DNA of 64,000 nucleotides from contig NC_067205.1 in NCBI RefSeq assembly GCF_026262505.1, positions 19,651,645 to 19,715,644 on the forward strand. The letters run 5' to 3'. Positions within the stretch are counted from its first letter, which is position 1; each line of letters begins with the position of its first letter. A program made the translations under genes and the position numbers. Below the pieces are notes generated by a model that saw only the letters and a list, made by a program, of their open reading frames with translations, was not told the DNA's origin and did not search any database. Source of the stretch: Trichomonas vaginalis G3 (taxonomy: Eukaryota > Parabasalia > Trichomonadida > Trichomonadidae). Shown piece after piece: positions 1 to 10,464 of this stretch.

Positions 1-7
1 TTTATTT

Positions 8-19
8 TCTAACAAACAG
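8..19 (+). promoter_or_regulatory. Candidate intron 3' end (branch point plus acceptor)
   Basis: The 12 bases match the known trichomonad intron terminus ACTAACACACAG at 10 of 12 positions, including the CTAAC branch core and the terminal ACAG. The next gene is open from here in frame but has no ATG for about 90 codons, although its PH-like fold starts almost at once. I infer that the first exon and the intron's 5' part lie left of the window. A chance match is possible. Confidence 0.55.
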
Positions 20-2148
20 ACAGTTTTTCAAATATAGTGAACACAAAGTTCGAACCTATTGTAATTAGCCAATGGGGAAACAAAATATCTTCAAAAAATA
101 AACTTTTGAAGCGTTTTTTTGTTGCCACATCATCAGCATTATATGCCTGTAAGACAGTAGGACTTGGGCAAAATGCAAAAATACTTCACGTTTATCCTTG
201 GGTCGATCTTTCTGGAATATCTTATAAAAACTCATGCAATTTCAAATTTACTTTCTCGAAACAACAAATTTCAATCGCATTAGAAGAAGATGAAGCTTTT
301 TTCAAATCAGTTATGCTATTTTTAAGATCATTTTTACCAGAAAATCATATATTAGCAGGCCAAATTGAAAAACTATCCAATATAAGTAAATACACACCAG
401 AAATATACCAGCCACTTTACATTCTAATTAGCTGTTGTTTATCTTTAGAATGTCGACCTTCAGAGAAACTTATGCTTTCTTTCAAGAATCAATTACATCA
501 CGGTCAACGACTTAAAATTACACATGTTCCTTCTAATACTAAAGTCACCGATGCTCTTTGTCGTTGTTTACAACTTATGCGAACAGTTGACGAACTTGTT
601 ATCGGTGGATATAATTTCTTTTCATTATACTCTAAATTACCATCTATTCTTAAAGAGAATTCTAAGATCAAAAGTCTTACAATCATCGAATATTCCAAAT
701 CAGACGATTTTTCAGAATTTTTGAAGTCAATCCCTAAAGATGGCTTAGAACGACTTAAATTTAAAGATGTTATCTTCCAAGATTCAATGATATCAGGATT
801 TGAAGGTATTAAATTACGATATAAATTTAGCGAACTTGTTTTTTCAGGATGTACATTCACCGAAGAACAATTTACAAGACTTATTGGACTTTCAGATTCA
901 ATCTCACAACTTAGTTTGTTTTCATTGTCACATTTGAAATTAGATTTTGAAATTTCTAAAGATATGATCAATAAGATTGTCAAATTACTTTCTAATTCAG
1001 GTATATATTCACTTAAACTGAAAGATTTGAATCTTAATCTTTGTGACATTTTTAAGTTTTTATCAGATGACAATTTATACATTGTTGACTTAGATTTATC
1101 ACAAAATTATTGTTGTTCTAATCTTCCTGATGACTTCTTCCTTCCTTCTACAGTCAACGAACTTACTCTTCGCAATGTTAAATGGCAAGGTGATTCATTA
1201 TCAAAATTTTTATCTGTCCAACCATTCAGATCAGTTATCCGAGTTGACTGTTCATATGCACGGTTCGATAGTCCTCCTCCGAAAGATCCATTTTCTACAT
1301 TAGTTGAAGTTCCTCCTTCAACATTCATTGAATCATTTATTTGGCATGAAAATCCTATTTCTTCTAAACTTTTTCGGTTCCTATCTAACTTTTCATACCT
1401 TCATGAAGGTGTTTTCCAATCATGTCCTATCTTAAAATCCGATTCATCCACAATATTGGAATCCATGAGCAATTTCATTCTGAAAACAAAGATTGCAAAA
1501 CTTGCTATCATCTCTACTATCCAAAATTACAAGGATAAAGGTATTGAAGCACTTAAATATTCATTATCACAGAATCAGTTCTTACGTGTTCTTAATATCT
1601 CAAACAATCGTATTGGTGATCGCGGTCTTATGATATTATTAGACATTCTTATCCAAAATCAGAACATCACTAAAGTTAATTTCTCAGGATCTGATTTGTG
1701 TGATCCATCATTGTTTATTCAGTTTGTTCGTGATATTACACAACTTCCATCATTAGTTCATGTCTCAAAACCACAAAAAGACATCTCATTCCTTTGTTCT
1801 AAGTCATCTAAAGGCTACGAAACCGAGTTGAACATGTTGTGGAACAGTTTGACAGAAGCAACTATGCGAAACACTGAAAACAACAAACCAGACAGCGAAT
1901 CTAACGCTAGTTCAGTTTTCGCATCGCAACCAGTTGACTCGATTTCTACACAGGAATCATTCATTTTCACATATTTGGAAGCATCATGGGAAATTAATGT
2001 CGAAGTTGGTTATTTCAACTTCGATGTCGAATGGAACTGTCTTCGAAAGGAATTCGACTACTCAACTATCATGAATGTTGAACTTCCTAACATGGATGCA
2101 CTTTCCAACCAACACCAAGACAATTTAATTGATTTTGAACCTGTTTAA
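20..2148 (+). CDS. CARMIL-like PH/leucine-rich-repeat protein, 5' exon missing
   Basis: An open frame of about 709 codons runs from just after a probable splice acceptor to TAA. The first ~90 residues look like a PH fold: KRFFVATSSALYACK followed by a YPWVDL strand, as in the CARMIL-type PH domain. Irregular leucine-rich repeats follow from roughly residue 170 to 580, with recognisable units such as LRVLNISNNRIGDRG near residues 525-540. CARMIL-family proteins regulate actin capping protein at membranes. The C-terminal ~110 residues are Ser/Asn-rich and then acidic, ending LIDFEPV, and I see no capping-protein-interaction motif. The only start-like codon near the beginning is GTG at 37, which is unlikely in a eukaryote, so the true ATG is probably in an upstream exon. 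No frame breaks are seen. PH/LRR architecture is fairly sure; an actin role is inference. Confidence 0.72.
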
Positions 2149-2514
2149 TTTTTTTTTAAATTTTGTTTTTAATATTTTTTATATTAATTTTTTCATGATC
2201 ATGTCTACATTATTTAACAATAATATTAGAGCATGACAATTTGCACTATGGTTTCATTACTCTTGTTTGGCTGACAAACAGAAGATTGTTCCAGCAGTTG
2301 CCACTTTGTATGAACAATACAGAATTTCCTTTTCCTTTTAAATTATAAGTAATTGGTTTTTCAAGTCGGTAAAAGTGAATTTCGACATTATTTCTTGGTA
2401 GAAACGGCTCAATTCGCAATTTTGTGAACGTTTATACCCCAAAATAAGGTAAAATATAACTAATGCCACTCATTTAGCTATCATTTTCCATTCAAAAAGA
2501 GTGATATATTTCCA
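2149..2514. other. Intergenic spacer, no gene seen
   Basis: A T-rich run follows the LRR stop codon directly and could contain the 3'-end signal. The rest is AT-rich with stops in all frames. One 33-codon stretch around 2,268-2,345 reads without stops but resembles nothing I know. The inverted-repeat arm begins at its right edge. Confidence 0.5.
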
Positions 2515-3659
2515 TACACACATAAAAAAATCGTTTTTCATGGGAAATTAATTTGATTTCCCGACTAAATCTAAATTATATTAAACGATAATTTCAACAT
2601 TATTCACATGAATCAACACTAAGAAATGCGTATTGAACAAACTCAAACACTTAGAAACTCTCTTTGGAACTTCAACGAAGTTTTTCCGATTATTACGATG
2701 CTGATGATCCTACTATTAAAACTGAAAACGAAACTATATCAGGAAGTAATGGCAATTACTACATTAATCATGCGATATTTTCATTCCATTACCAAAAAAC
2801 AGCAATTTACCTTAATTCCAATAGCAAAGCGTTACTCGAAACATGCACATTTTACAATAACAGCTCCACAGGATATGGTGGATCATTCTATATCAAGGAA
2901 TCTGACTGCGCCTTAGTTCATCTTTGTTTATCACTTTCATCAACTTCTAATTATGGATGTGCATATCGCATTGAATCAAAATATGGTAGTAACAAAAAAA
3001 ATTATGCATTTGAATGTTCAGTTTCAGAATGCTACGGAAAAAGTCATTCTCTTCATCATTTCCTAGGAGATATCCAAGTAAGTAACATGAATACATCTTA
3101 TCACAAAATTACTTCTTATGCTGGATATTTAATTTCTTCACCAACAGGAACAGGAATTATGAATTTCACAACAGCTTCGAATTCGTCATCTACAAAATAT
3201 GCTGTAATTTCCAATACAGGTAATTTTAAAATTACAAAATGCAATTATTTAAACAATGAATTTAGAGCAAGTAATTGGGCAATAATTTTTTGTTCTACTT
3301 CAATTAGATATTCAAATTGTTCATTCATAGGAAACAAAGGAAACTATTTATTTTATAAAAAAACAATTATTGATAATTGTTACTTTGATGAAAACAATTT
3401 CACTCAAACTGTAAGTAATAATCCAGTTACTTTTGAATCAATTCAACCATTTGATTTCCATATATCTCATTATTCAACAGAAAAATGTTCTGCTACATAT
3501 TTTTATAATAATCCTCTAAATTTAGAATTAAATAAAAATAAATCATATAAAAAATATGAAGAAGATGAATTAGATCTCGAAGACATCAAATATATTATTA
3601 ATAATGTTTATAAAACTTCATTTGTTGAAGCAGTAAATTTATCTTCATTTAAAGAATAA
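2515..3659 (+). repeat. Left arm of inverted duplication around the coatomer gene
   Basis: This stretch matches the reverse complement of about 7,855-8,982 at very high identity. It covers about 100 bp of upstream sequence plus the whole beta-helix-like gene. Similarity stops at the stop codon on one side and near an ACACACA/poly-A stretch on the other. The arms are about 1.14 kb and the spacer of about 4.2 kb holds the whole coatomer alpha gene. I see no target-site duplication or terminal repeats, so this looks like a segmental inverted duplication, not a transposon. Confidence 0.88.
2626..3659 (+). pseudogene. Beta-helix/Pmp-like repetitive protein, copy 1 (frameshifted near start)
   Basis: I do not recognise a named gene. 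The protein is built of short strands rich in Asn, Ser, Cys and aromatics, with motifs such as TGYGGSFYI, NCSFIGNKGNYLFY and NCYFDENNF. This resembles the right-handed beta-helix/polymorphic-membrane-protein-like families that are large in trichomonads. The only plausible ATG is at 2,626, with a TCACAT initiator-like motif about 20 bases upstream. Its frame changes after about 20 codons, inside a run of five T at 2,681-2,685. The remaining ~324 residues (from about 2,688) are open, but an in-frame TAG at 2,652 closes that frame upstream. No signal peptide or C-terminal membrane segment is visible. The other arm has the same shift, so the break predates the duplication, unless the T-run is a recoding site. 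Confidence 0.6.
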
Positions 3660-4265
3660 TTTATACCAAATCTTAGATAAGACATTAATATTTATGAAAT
3701 GGTAGTTCTACAATAGAAAGAAAAATACAGTTATCTCCTGTATTTTCGAAATCAATTTCTCTATTTTGTTATTGTTGACCGATATTGAAAGCTTTACAAA
3801 ATATGTTCTATCAATCTTCTTCAAGAATTACAAAATAGTTCGAAAAATGAAAACAGCTTCACTTATTCGAGATAAATAAACAAAATAATTCGAAAAGTGA
3901 AAACAATATTCGCCATATTTTGCTAAATTGCAAATTTTGGAACATTTTTAATATAAGACATATAGTTGACACATTGATTTCACCCATATACACATTATTG
4001 TGTTTTAAATTAAAAGCAAATTTACAAATGTATGCAAAGTATTTACTTGGTATTGCAGAGACTTCTGAAGAAGGTTTCAAAAATTATATTTAGATTATAT
4101 GATTGATGACAATTATATGTTGACAAAAATGCAAGGTGGAACAACATAAATAAAATTTCTTTATTGCTATGGGAATATCTTTCAAAGGCTTTTGACGCAT
4201 TGCAAAATTAATAAAATGACAAGGAGATAACAATATGAAATTTATTCATAAAAAAATTAAATTGT
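3660..4265. other. Intergenic spacer with short repeats
   Basis: The spacer lies between the beta-helix-like gene and the end of the coatomer gene. A stretch of about 26 bases (around 3,829 and 3,880) occurs twice about 50 bases apart, with the shared core TTCGAAAARTGAAAACA. The right part contains a possible coding relic, listed separately. I see no RNA gene. Confidence 0.4.
3899..4093 (+). pseudogene. Possible relic of an unknown gene
   Basis: Sixty-four codons are open from GAA at 3,899 to TAG at 4,091. The last part, MYAKYLLGIAETSEEGFKNY, has a protein-like composition unlike the surrounding noncoding sequence. There is no start codon at the left and no recognisable family. It could be the 3' tail of a decayed gene or simple chance. 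Confidence 0.2.
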
Positions 4266-7200
4266 TTATTTGTCTCGAATTAATGTTAAACCTTTCGATT
4301 CATATCCAATTTCACAAAGATTACAGACAGGACAAAGTTTTCCTTTGTATCTTGAAAGGAATGAAGATTTGCAAAGAGGACAAAAAATTGATTTAGTGCC
4401 TCGGTAAATAGGTACAAATGAATAACAACAAAGTTCGAATGGAACTTTTTCGTTGTAATCAACTTGAATTGAGTCAACTGCTGAATTACCTGTGACTTGA
4501 AGTGTTTGAAGTCCCAATTCGCGAAGTTTGTCATTTCCAAAATCAATCATTCGACGAGAAATACAAATAGCACAGTGATTGCATTTGTGTTTAAGACTCT
4601 GTTTGAGTGCACTTCGCAAACAAATACTTTCATGAATTGAAAGCAATTTGCAATGTGTCATGTACATAGAATATTCAACTTGTCGTTTGATATTTGATTC
4701 TGTCTTACGTGTGTTCTCTAATAAACAACAAACACAGTATTCTTTACATAGTGAAATAATTTCAATGACTTGTTTCTTTTCATCAAGTGTATGAACACTA
4801 CAAAAACAACTATACAAAAAAAGTTCTCGACATTTTGAAATGCACTCTGAAATTTTTGCTTTCGTGAATGAATTAAATATATTGTTTTCAATTGAACTCA
4901 ACAATAAAATATCATTACATTTGCATGGAACAAAAACACCACGGAAAATAGAACTAAGTGGGAAAACTAAATTTCCATATTCTGTACGCAAATATGAATG
5001 ACATGAAACATAAAATTCAGGTAAAAATTTTCTGATTTCTTCGTAATTTTTAAGACCAATTTGTTCTTTCAACAAAATCAAACAGCCTGAGAAATCACCG
5101 CTCTTAGCAAGGTCACCGGCAACATTGCAATTATGAACCCATTGTTTCTCAATATTTTCGCCTTCAACTGGAATTTCAAATATTGATTGTTGATAATCAT
5201 TTCTATAATCATCTTCAATTTGAATGTCCCATCCTTCTTCTTCAATACTATTATCATTGTTCTTGTTATCTTCGTCTGATGAATTGTTCCAGCCTTCAAT
5301 GTCTGATGAATAAATTTTACTGTGAATTTCATTTTGTAGTGTATTAGAGTTAGTTTTAGTGAAATAAGTTGGCCAATTAGATTTGATCTCTTTACCATGA
5401 AAAATATGAAGTGTAGATGACTTAGATGTATCAAATAACGATGGATTGAATTTGTCAAGAATTTCTTTAAGTTTCTCATCATCGTTGTTCCATAAATATA
5501 GCAATGGATTTCTTTCTTGATCTGACAATGAAGAAAGATCTTGTTGACGACCACTGATCATGTAAAAGAATGCAAGTGATTCATTGTCGCATGATTTCTT
5601 GTAACATGTTTCTGCAATTTCAAGGTTACCTGAGTTTAATGAGACTTTGGCAAGATTTTTGTAGCATTCTCGGTCATTCAAAAAATTACAAATAGAAAAT
5701 GCTGTATAAATGTCTCCACAAAGAAGAGACATCTCAAACTTTTCTCGTTCTGTTTTAGATGTAATTTGTGAGATTTCGTACTTATGAAGATTCTTTGATG
5801 TATCATGGACGAAATCACCTACAAGAGATGACGCTGATTGTCTGGAAACACTTGAAATGTCATTATTTGTCATGCTCTTGATGATATGAATCTCTTTAGA
5901 GTTCAATTTCTTAAGAAATGTTGTTCCATCTCTTGTAACAAACCACATACTGTCAATAGATGGACCAATCAAGTAGTAAACGGTTGGTGTTGTGTTGATG
6001 ATGCCTGAAACGTGGCCACAAAAGTATTTAAGATGATGTTTCGTAGTATATAAAACAATATCTTCGTAAAAACAACAGCTTTTGATTTTAGTATGTTCTG
6101 TGAATGATTCAATATATGAGAAATCTGATTTAGCATAAAATATTGTTGTATCGTTATGTGCACAGATATATTCCTTAGATGAATCAAATTTGACTGATTT
6201 AGCACATGGAATATGACATAGAGAAATTTCTTTCCCTTTGATTGCATCGAAAACAATTAAATATTTTTCGGTTGAAATGAATATGTTTCCACCATTGAAG
6301 GTGAACAAGTCTTGTGCATTTTCAACTGGATATTTACGAGTGTTTCCTGTTAATGTGTCAATAACTTCTAAAAAATCTCGTGATGTCGACAAAAATGCAA
6401 TAGTACTTCGGTTAACAAAGATTCCTGAGTTTCCAATAAATCGTTGGCGTGATTTAGCATTAGAAAATGTTGTGAGTTCAATAAAGCCTGTTTGTCGACC
6501 TTGAATGTTATATGAAACAACAACTGATGTCTTAGTAGGACACAATGATACTTTAGACACATTATCGTGTAATGAAATCTTTGTCTTGTTAGACTTGTTA
6601 GTTGTATCATAAACTAATAAGTGATTCTTTGTAGACCATGCAATAGTTCCGCTAACAAAATCGTTGAATGGACGTTCCTTCCAAAGTTTGATAACATCAA
6701 TACCGTGACTGTGACCTATTGCTAAAACAGAAGATTTATGATTACAACAAATAGATAAAACTTCGAGAATAGGATTGTCGTATTTAAATAATTTCTTATT
6801 TTTAAAAATGTCATAGAATGAAATACAGCCGTTTTTCTCTGAATAAACAACAAGATTAGATGGATAATGGAAAAAGCCGGAAATAATAGGAATCCCGTTA
6901 TTTGGGATAGTTGAAATTCGAGTAGCAGAGAGTCCGGTGACTTGCCAAACTCCGATTGTAGAATCTAAACTGAATGAAACAAAAATTTCTTCTGATTTAT
7001 GCCATGAAATGTTAGTAACAGAATCTGTATGTGCATCTTCAACCCAAATAAAGTTGCCAATCTGTTCGAAATTAAGTAATTTAGTTTGAACTTCTTGAGT
7101 GTGTGATGAATTGTATAAATTATTTAAATCACTCAATTTCAATGTTCCGTATTGATTTCCTATTGCAACTAATGTAGATTTCGGAGAGAATCTTGCTGTT

Positions 7201-7616
7201 GTCACTGCACAAGAGGTAGATTCAATAATAGAAACGCAATGTCTGCTTTGCCAGTTATAAATTCTGGCTGTTCCATCACCGGATGATGATAAAAGGAATG
7301 GGTATTCGGTATGAAACTCTAATTGATAAATAGAATTTAAATGATCTGAAAACGTAGCGAGTAACATGCATGTTTTGTAATTTATGATATTGATTTTGCC
7401 TGATGATGTTCCGTATGCAAAGAATGGCTGTGTTTTATGAAATTCTAGACAGTTGATTTTGTGTTTTGATTGTGTAATTTCAACAATTTGAGAGCCAACT
7501 TCGTAATTTATGATTCGAATGAATCCATCTTCTGTTCCATATAATACCCATGGTAGAATTGGATGAAAAGCAACTGCAGTTACGGCTCCAGTAACTTGTT
7601 GACAAATTGGATGCAT
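4266..7616 (-). CDS. COPA: Coatomer subunit alpha (alpha-COP)
   Basis: The largest subunit of the COPI coat, which forms vesicles for Golgi-to-ER and intra-Golgi traffic on the cytosolic face of Golgi membranes. The protein is about 1,116 residues from ATG at 7,616; a GTG four codons upstream is in frame but is a poor eukaryotic start, and TAA lies a few codons before it. Residues ~1-320 form WD40 repeats (AVAFHPILPWVLYGTEDGFI and SGDGTARIYNW are typical), and a second propeller runs to ~600. An alpha-solenoid follows at ~620-760, then an acidic Asn-rich linker at ~790-850. The end is the COPI C-terminal domain, with FVPIYRG and paired CPLC and CPVC motifs as in plant alpha-COP. It is slightly short for the family (about 1,200). 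The stop sits in TAAAC, consistent with trichomonad poly(A) signals. It is uninterrupted and appears functional. Confidence 0.95.
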   Translation of the reverse strand: MHPICQQVTGAVTAVAFHPILPWVLYGTEDGFIRIINYEVGSQIVEITQSKHKINCLEFHKTQPFFAYGTSSGKINIINYKTCMLLATFSDHLNSIYQLEFHTEYPFLLSSSGDGTARIYNWQSRHCVSIIESTSCAVTTARFSPKSTLVAIGNQYGTLKLSDLNNLYNSSHTQEVQTKLLNFEQIGNFIWVEDAHTDSVTNISWHKSEEIFVSFSLDSTIGVWQVTGLSATRISTIPNNGIPIISGFFHYPSNLVVYSEKNGCISFYDIFKNKKLFKYDNPILEVLSICCNHKSSVLAIGHSHGIDVIKLWKERPFNDFVSGTIAWSTKNHLLVYDTTNKSNKTKISLHDNVSKVSLCPTKTSVVVSYNIQGRQTGFIELTTFSNAKSRQRFIGNSGIFVNRSTIAFLSTSRDFLEVIDTLTGNTRKYPVENAQDLFTFNGGNIFISTEKYLIVFDAIKGKEISLCHIPCAKSVKFDSSKEYICAHNDTTIFYAKSDFSYIESFTEHTKIKSCCFYEDIVLYTTKHHLKYFCGHVSGIINTTPTVYYLIGPSIDSMWFVTRDGTTFLKKLNSKEIHIIKSMTNNDISSVSRQSASSLVGDFVHDTSKNLHKYEISQITSKTEREKFEMSLLCGDIYTAFSICNFLNDRECYKNLAKVSLNSGNLEIAETCYKKSCDNESLAFFYMISGRQQDLSSLSDQERNPLLYLWNNDDEKLKEILDKFNPSLFDTSKSSTLHIFHGKEIKSNWPTYFTKTNSNTLQNEIHSKIYSSDIEGWNNSSDEDNKNNDNSIEEEGWDIQIEDDYRNDYQQSIFEIPVEGENIEKQWVHNCNVAGDLAKSGDFSGCLILLKEQIGLKNYEEIRKFLPEFYVSCHSYLRTEYGNLVFPLSSIFRGVFVPCKCNDILLLSSIENNIFNSFTKAKISECISKCRELFLYSCFCSVHTLDEKKQVIEIISLCKEYCVCCLLENTRKTESNIKRQVEYSMYMTHCKLLSIHESICLRSALKQSLKHKCNHCAICISRRMIDFGNDKLRELGLQTLQVTGNSAVDSIQVDYNEKVPFELCCYSFVPIYRGTKSIFCPLCKSSFLSRYKGKLCPVCNLCEIGYESKGLTLIRDK

Positions 7617-7854
7617 TGCTTCTGTCACTTTTTTATTTTAAAAGTCTTTGCGCATTTATCTCTGCTGGACAGAGAAATAGATTCAATTTGTTTCAATAAT
7701 CTCAAAATAAAGACAATATAGAAAGATTTTAGCCCATAATTTACATTTAAATCTTAATTACTATCATTTCAAAGAAGCAAATACACGCGGAGCTACAAAT
7801 GGCAACAGTTTAAATAGATGTGCACTTAAACAGCCTGAGAAAAATAATTTTCAT

Positions 7855-8867
7855 TTATTCTGTTGATGAAGATAAATTTACTGCTTCAACAAATGAAGTT
7901 TTATAAACATTATTAATAATACATTTGATATCTTCAAGATCTAATTCATCTTCTTCATATTTTTTATATGATTTACTTTTATTTAATTCTAATTTTTTAG
8001 CAGAACAAAAATATGTTGAATAATGAGATATATGGAAATCAAATGGTTGAATTGATTCAAAAGTAACTGGATCATCATTTACAGTTTGAGTGAAATTGTT
8101 TTCATCAAAGTAACAATTATCAATAATTGGTTTTTCATAAAATAAATAGTTTCCTTTGTTTCCTATGAATGAACAATTTGAATATCTAATTGAAGTAGAA
8201 CAAAAAATTATTGCCCAATTACTTGCTCTAAATTCATTGTTTAAATAATTGCATTTTGTAATTTTAAAATTACCTGTATTGGAAATTACAGCATATTTTG
8301 TAGATGACGAATTCGAAGCTGTTGTGAAATTCATAATTCCTGTTCCTGTTGGTGAAGAAATTAAATATCCAGCATAAGAAGTAATTTTGTGATAAGATGT
8401 ATTCATGTTACTTACTTGGATATCTCCTAGGAAATGATGAAGAGAATGACTTTTTCCGTAGCATTCTGAAACTGAACATTCAAATGCATACTTTTTTTTG
8501 TTACTACCATATTTTGATTCAATGCGATATGCACATCCATAATTAGAAGTTGATGAAAGTGATAAACAAAGATGAACTAAGGCGCAGTCAGATTCCTTGA
8601 TACAGAATGATCCACCATCTCCTGTGGAGCTGTTATTGTAAAATGTGCATGTTTCGAGTAACGCTTTGCTATTGGATTCAAGGTAAATTGCTGTTTTTTG
8701 GTAATGGAATGAAAATATCGCATGATTAATGTAGTAATTGCCATTACTTCCTGATATAGTTTCGTTTTCAGTTTTAATAGTAGGATCATCAGCATCGTAA
8801 TAATCTGAAAAACTTCGTTGAAGTTCCAAAGAGAGTTTCTAAGTGTTTGAGTTTGTTCAATACGCAT
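7855..8867 (-). pseudogene. Beta-helix/Pmp-like repetitive protein, copy 2 (same frameshift)
   Basis: Near-identical to copy 1. The ATG is at 8,867, about 20 codons run to a five-T tract, and the frame then changes for the remaining ~317 residues. The start region, the TCACAT motif upstream and the shift position are all conserved. There are a few substitutions (TGDGGSFCI in place of TGYGGSFYI) and a deletion of several residues near the C-terminus. Copies on opposite strands that agree on the shift make a random sequencing error unlikely. Function is unknown; beta-helix-like architecture is inferred from repeated Asn/Cys/aromatic strands. Confidence 0.6.
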
Positions 8868-8982
8868 TTCTTAGTGTTGATTCATGTGAATAATGTTGAA
8901 ATTATCGTTTAATATAATTTAGATTTAGTCGGGAAATCAAATTAATTTCCCATGAAAAACGATTTTTTTTTTGTGTGTGTCC
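7855..8982 (-). repeat. Right arm of inverted duplication around the coatomer gene
   Basis: Reverse-complement partner of about 2,515-3,659. The arms differ by scattered substitutions, a longer A-run upstream of the gene, and a shorter segment about 50 codons before the stop (STYFCSAKKLELNKSK here; copy 1 has STEKCSATYF plus extra residues). Beyond 7,855 the sequences are unrelated. Confidence 0.88.
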
Positions 8983-9001
8983 GCTAAAAAAATCTAAGGA
9001 G

Positions 9002-9143
9002 TTATATATCGGTCTTGAACTTTATTCGTGCATAACCATTGAAAAATATATCAATGTAAGGTCTTATAGCACAGCCAAGATCAATCATCATTTATTTCAG
9101 GCAGAATTGTAAGATCTGTTTCTCTCATCTTTGAAATTTGCAT
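9002..9143 (-). pseudogene. Possible relic of a small unknown gene
   Basis: Starting at ATG 9,143, about 20 codons read MQISKMRETDLTILPEINDD and then hit TGA. In another frame the sequence continues coding-like as LGCAIRPYIDIFFNGYARIK, ending at TAA 9,002. Length and frame are consistent with one single-base indel in a gene of about 47 codons. I do not recognise the family. It ends only about 20 bp from the right inverted-repeat arm. This is a weak call from composition alone. Confidence 0.25.
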
Positions 9144-9289
9144 AGTTTTTCTCCTAAGTCTCAAATTAAGCTTCTTATGACATATTCTATCTATATCTTA
9201 AATATGAGTCCTTTTCTCAGTCTAGAAATGGTGATACCAAACATAAAAGTTTTTCAAAATTTTTTTGATTGAAAGACGTTTAAAAATTA

Positions 9290-9961
9290 ATGTCGACCCT
9301 TCAAGAGTGCTTATATCAATCATTTTCTAATAGTAAAGACAATCAAATATCAAATAATCCAACAAAAGTAAAACCATATGTATATAATGCAATGCAGATT
9401 TTGGATTCAAACATGAAATTAAAGTTAGATAACCAACAAAAGCTTAATAAAATCTACGAAATTTGCGATAAATACAAAAGCATAGGAAATAAGAGAAAAT
9501 TACCATCTAAATTACCCAATTGTTCAACAAATAATAATGTTAACGAAGATTTATCGCAACATGAAGTAGTATATAATGAAATAATGGAAAGGATTCAGCA
9601 GTCAATCTTAATGGGAGTTGATGAATTAGGATTAACAATGAAATTACCTTCAGAATTACAAAAAGAATCCATTAATTTGGAAGAACAAGAAATTCAAGAT
9701 GAACACGCTCTTTCTAGTGATGATGAAGATCCAACACCTCGTAATGCAGCTAAAATTGCATCAATGATAAAAAATGATGCGAATAATGAAGAAGAAGATC
9801 ACGAAAATTATTCCCCTAAAGTTAAATTACCGTCTCCTATGCAATATGATACTAATAAAAATGAAGAAGATAAAGATGAAGATTCTTATGACGAAGAAGA
9901 GTCTGATGATGATGTATTTGTTGAAGAAACAACCCCAACTAATATTGTTCATAGGAAATAA
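9290..9961 (+). CDS. Acidic low-complexity protein of unknown function
   Basis: A 223-residue frame from a good ATG at 9,290 to TAA, which is embedded in AAATAAAT. I recognise no family. Residues ~25-65 are Lys/Asn-rich and could form a helix (MQILDSNMKLKLDNQQKLNK). Residues ~85-130 contain a second likely helix. The C-terminal ~80 residues are strongly acidic (runs of Glu and Asp, e.g. EEESDDDVFVEE), a composition seen in nuclear or chromatin-associated proteins, though that alone proves nothing. There is no signal peptide or membrane segment. It stands alone between the inverted-repeat arm and a quiet spacer. It could be a real lineage-specific gene; codon use and the long open frame in AT-rich DNA support expression. 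Confidence 0.6.
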   Translation: MSTLQECLYQSFSNSKDNQISNNPTKVKPYVYNAMQILDSNMKLKLDNQQKLNKIYEICDKYKSIGNKRKLPSKLPNCSTNNNVNEDLSQHEVVYNEIMERIQQSILMGVDELGLTMKLPSELQKESINLEEQEIQDEHALSSDDEDPTPRNAAKIASMIKNDANNEEEDHENYSPKVKLPSPMQYDTNKNEEDKDEDSYDEEESDDDVFVEETTPTNIVHRK

Positions 9962-10464
9962 ATCTGTTAATATAAATGATTTGAGAAAAATTAATTATTT
10001 TACAAATATTTGAATTTAATTGAAGTATTTATTTCATGATATGTTTCTAATTGAATTCCTATATAGTAGGTATTATAAAATGTGGGGACCAAGTTATTTG
10101 CAATGCAAATGTCAATTTTTGATATAAATAAATGTTAGTAGAAGAAGCTACAAACCAAGATACGTTTGTTTCAATCATGGAGTCTAATTTATTAGGAAAA
10201 CTACAATTTTTTTTCCTCTATTCGTAAATATTTGAGGAAAAATATTCTTAATTAATGAATTTATTTATTAATCCGCTACTATAGAGTCTAAACATACATT
10301 AACTGCTTAAGTTTAAATGATATAAAGATATGTAAAAATATCTTTAAAATAATATGGACATCCAGTCCTTCATTTTATTATAATCAGTTTTATAACATGA
10401 AAGTAATATATTTATATTAATAAAAAGTTGTGAATTTATAAAATAACAAAACAATTTTATTAAT
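9962..10464. other. Intergenic spacer, no gene seen
   Basis: AT-rich with stops in all frames. It contains a near-palindrome ATTTGCAATGCAAAT around 10,095-10,110. The right edge is the 3' side of the minus-strand TPR gene and has T-rich and AATAAAA motifs that may help 3'-end formation. Confidence 0.4.

Noticed and set aside
504..1082. 192-codon minus-strand frame opposite the LRR gene
   Set aside because: Antisense shadow of a well-supported LRR coding sequence.
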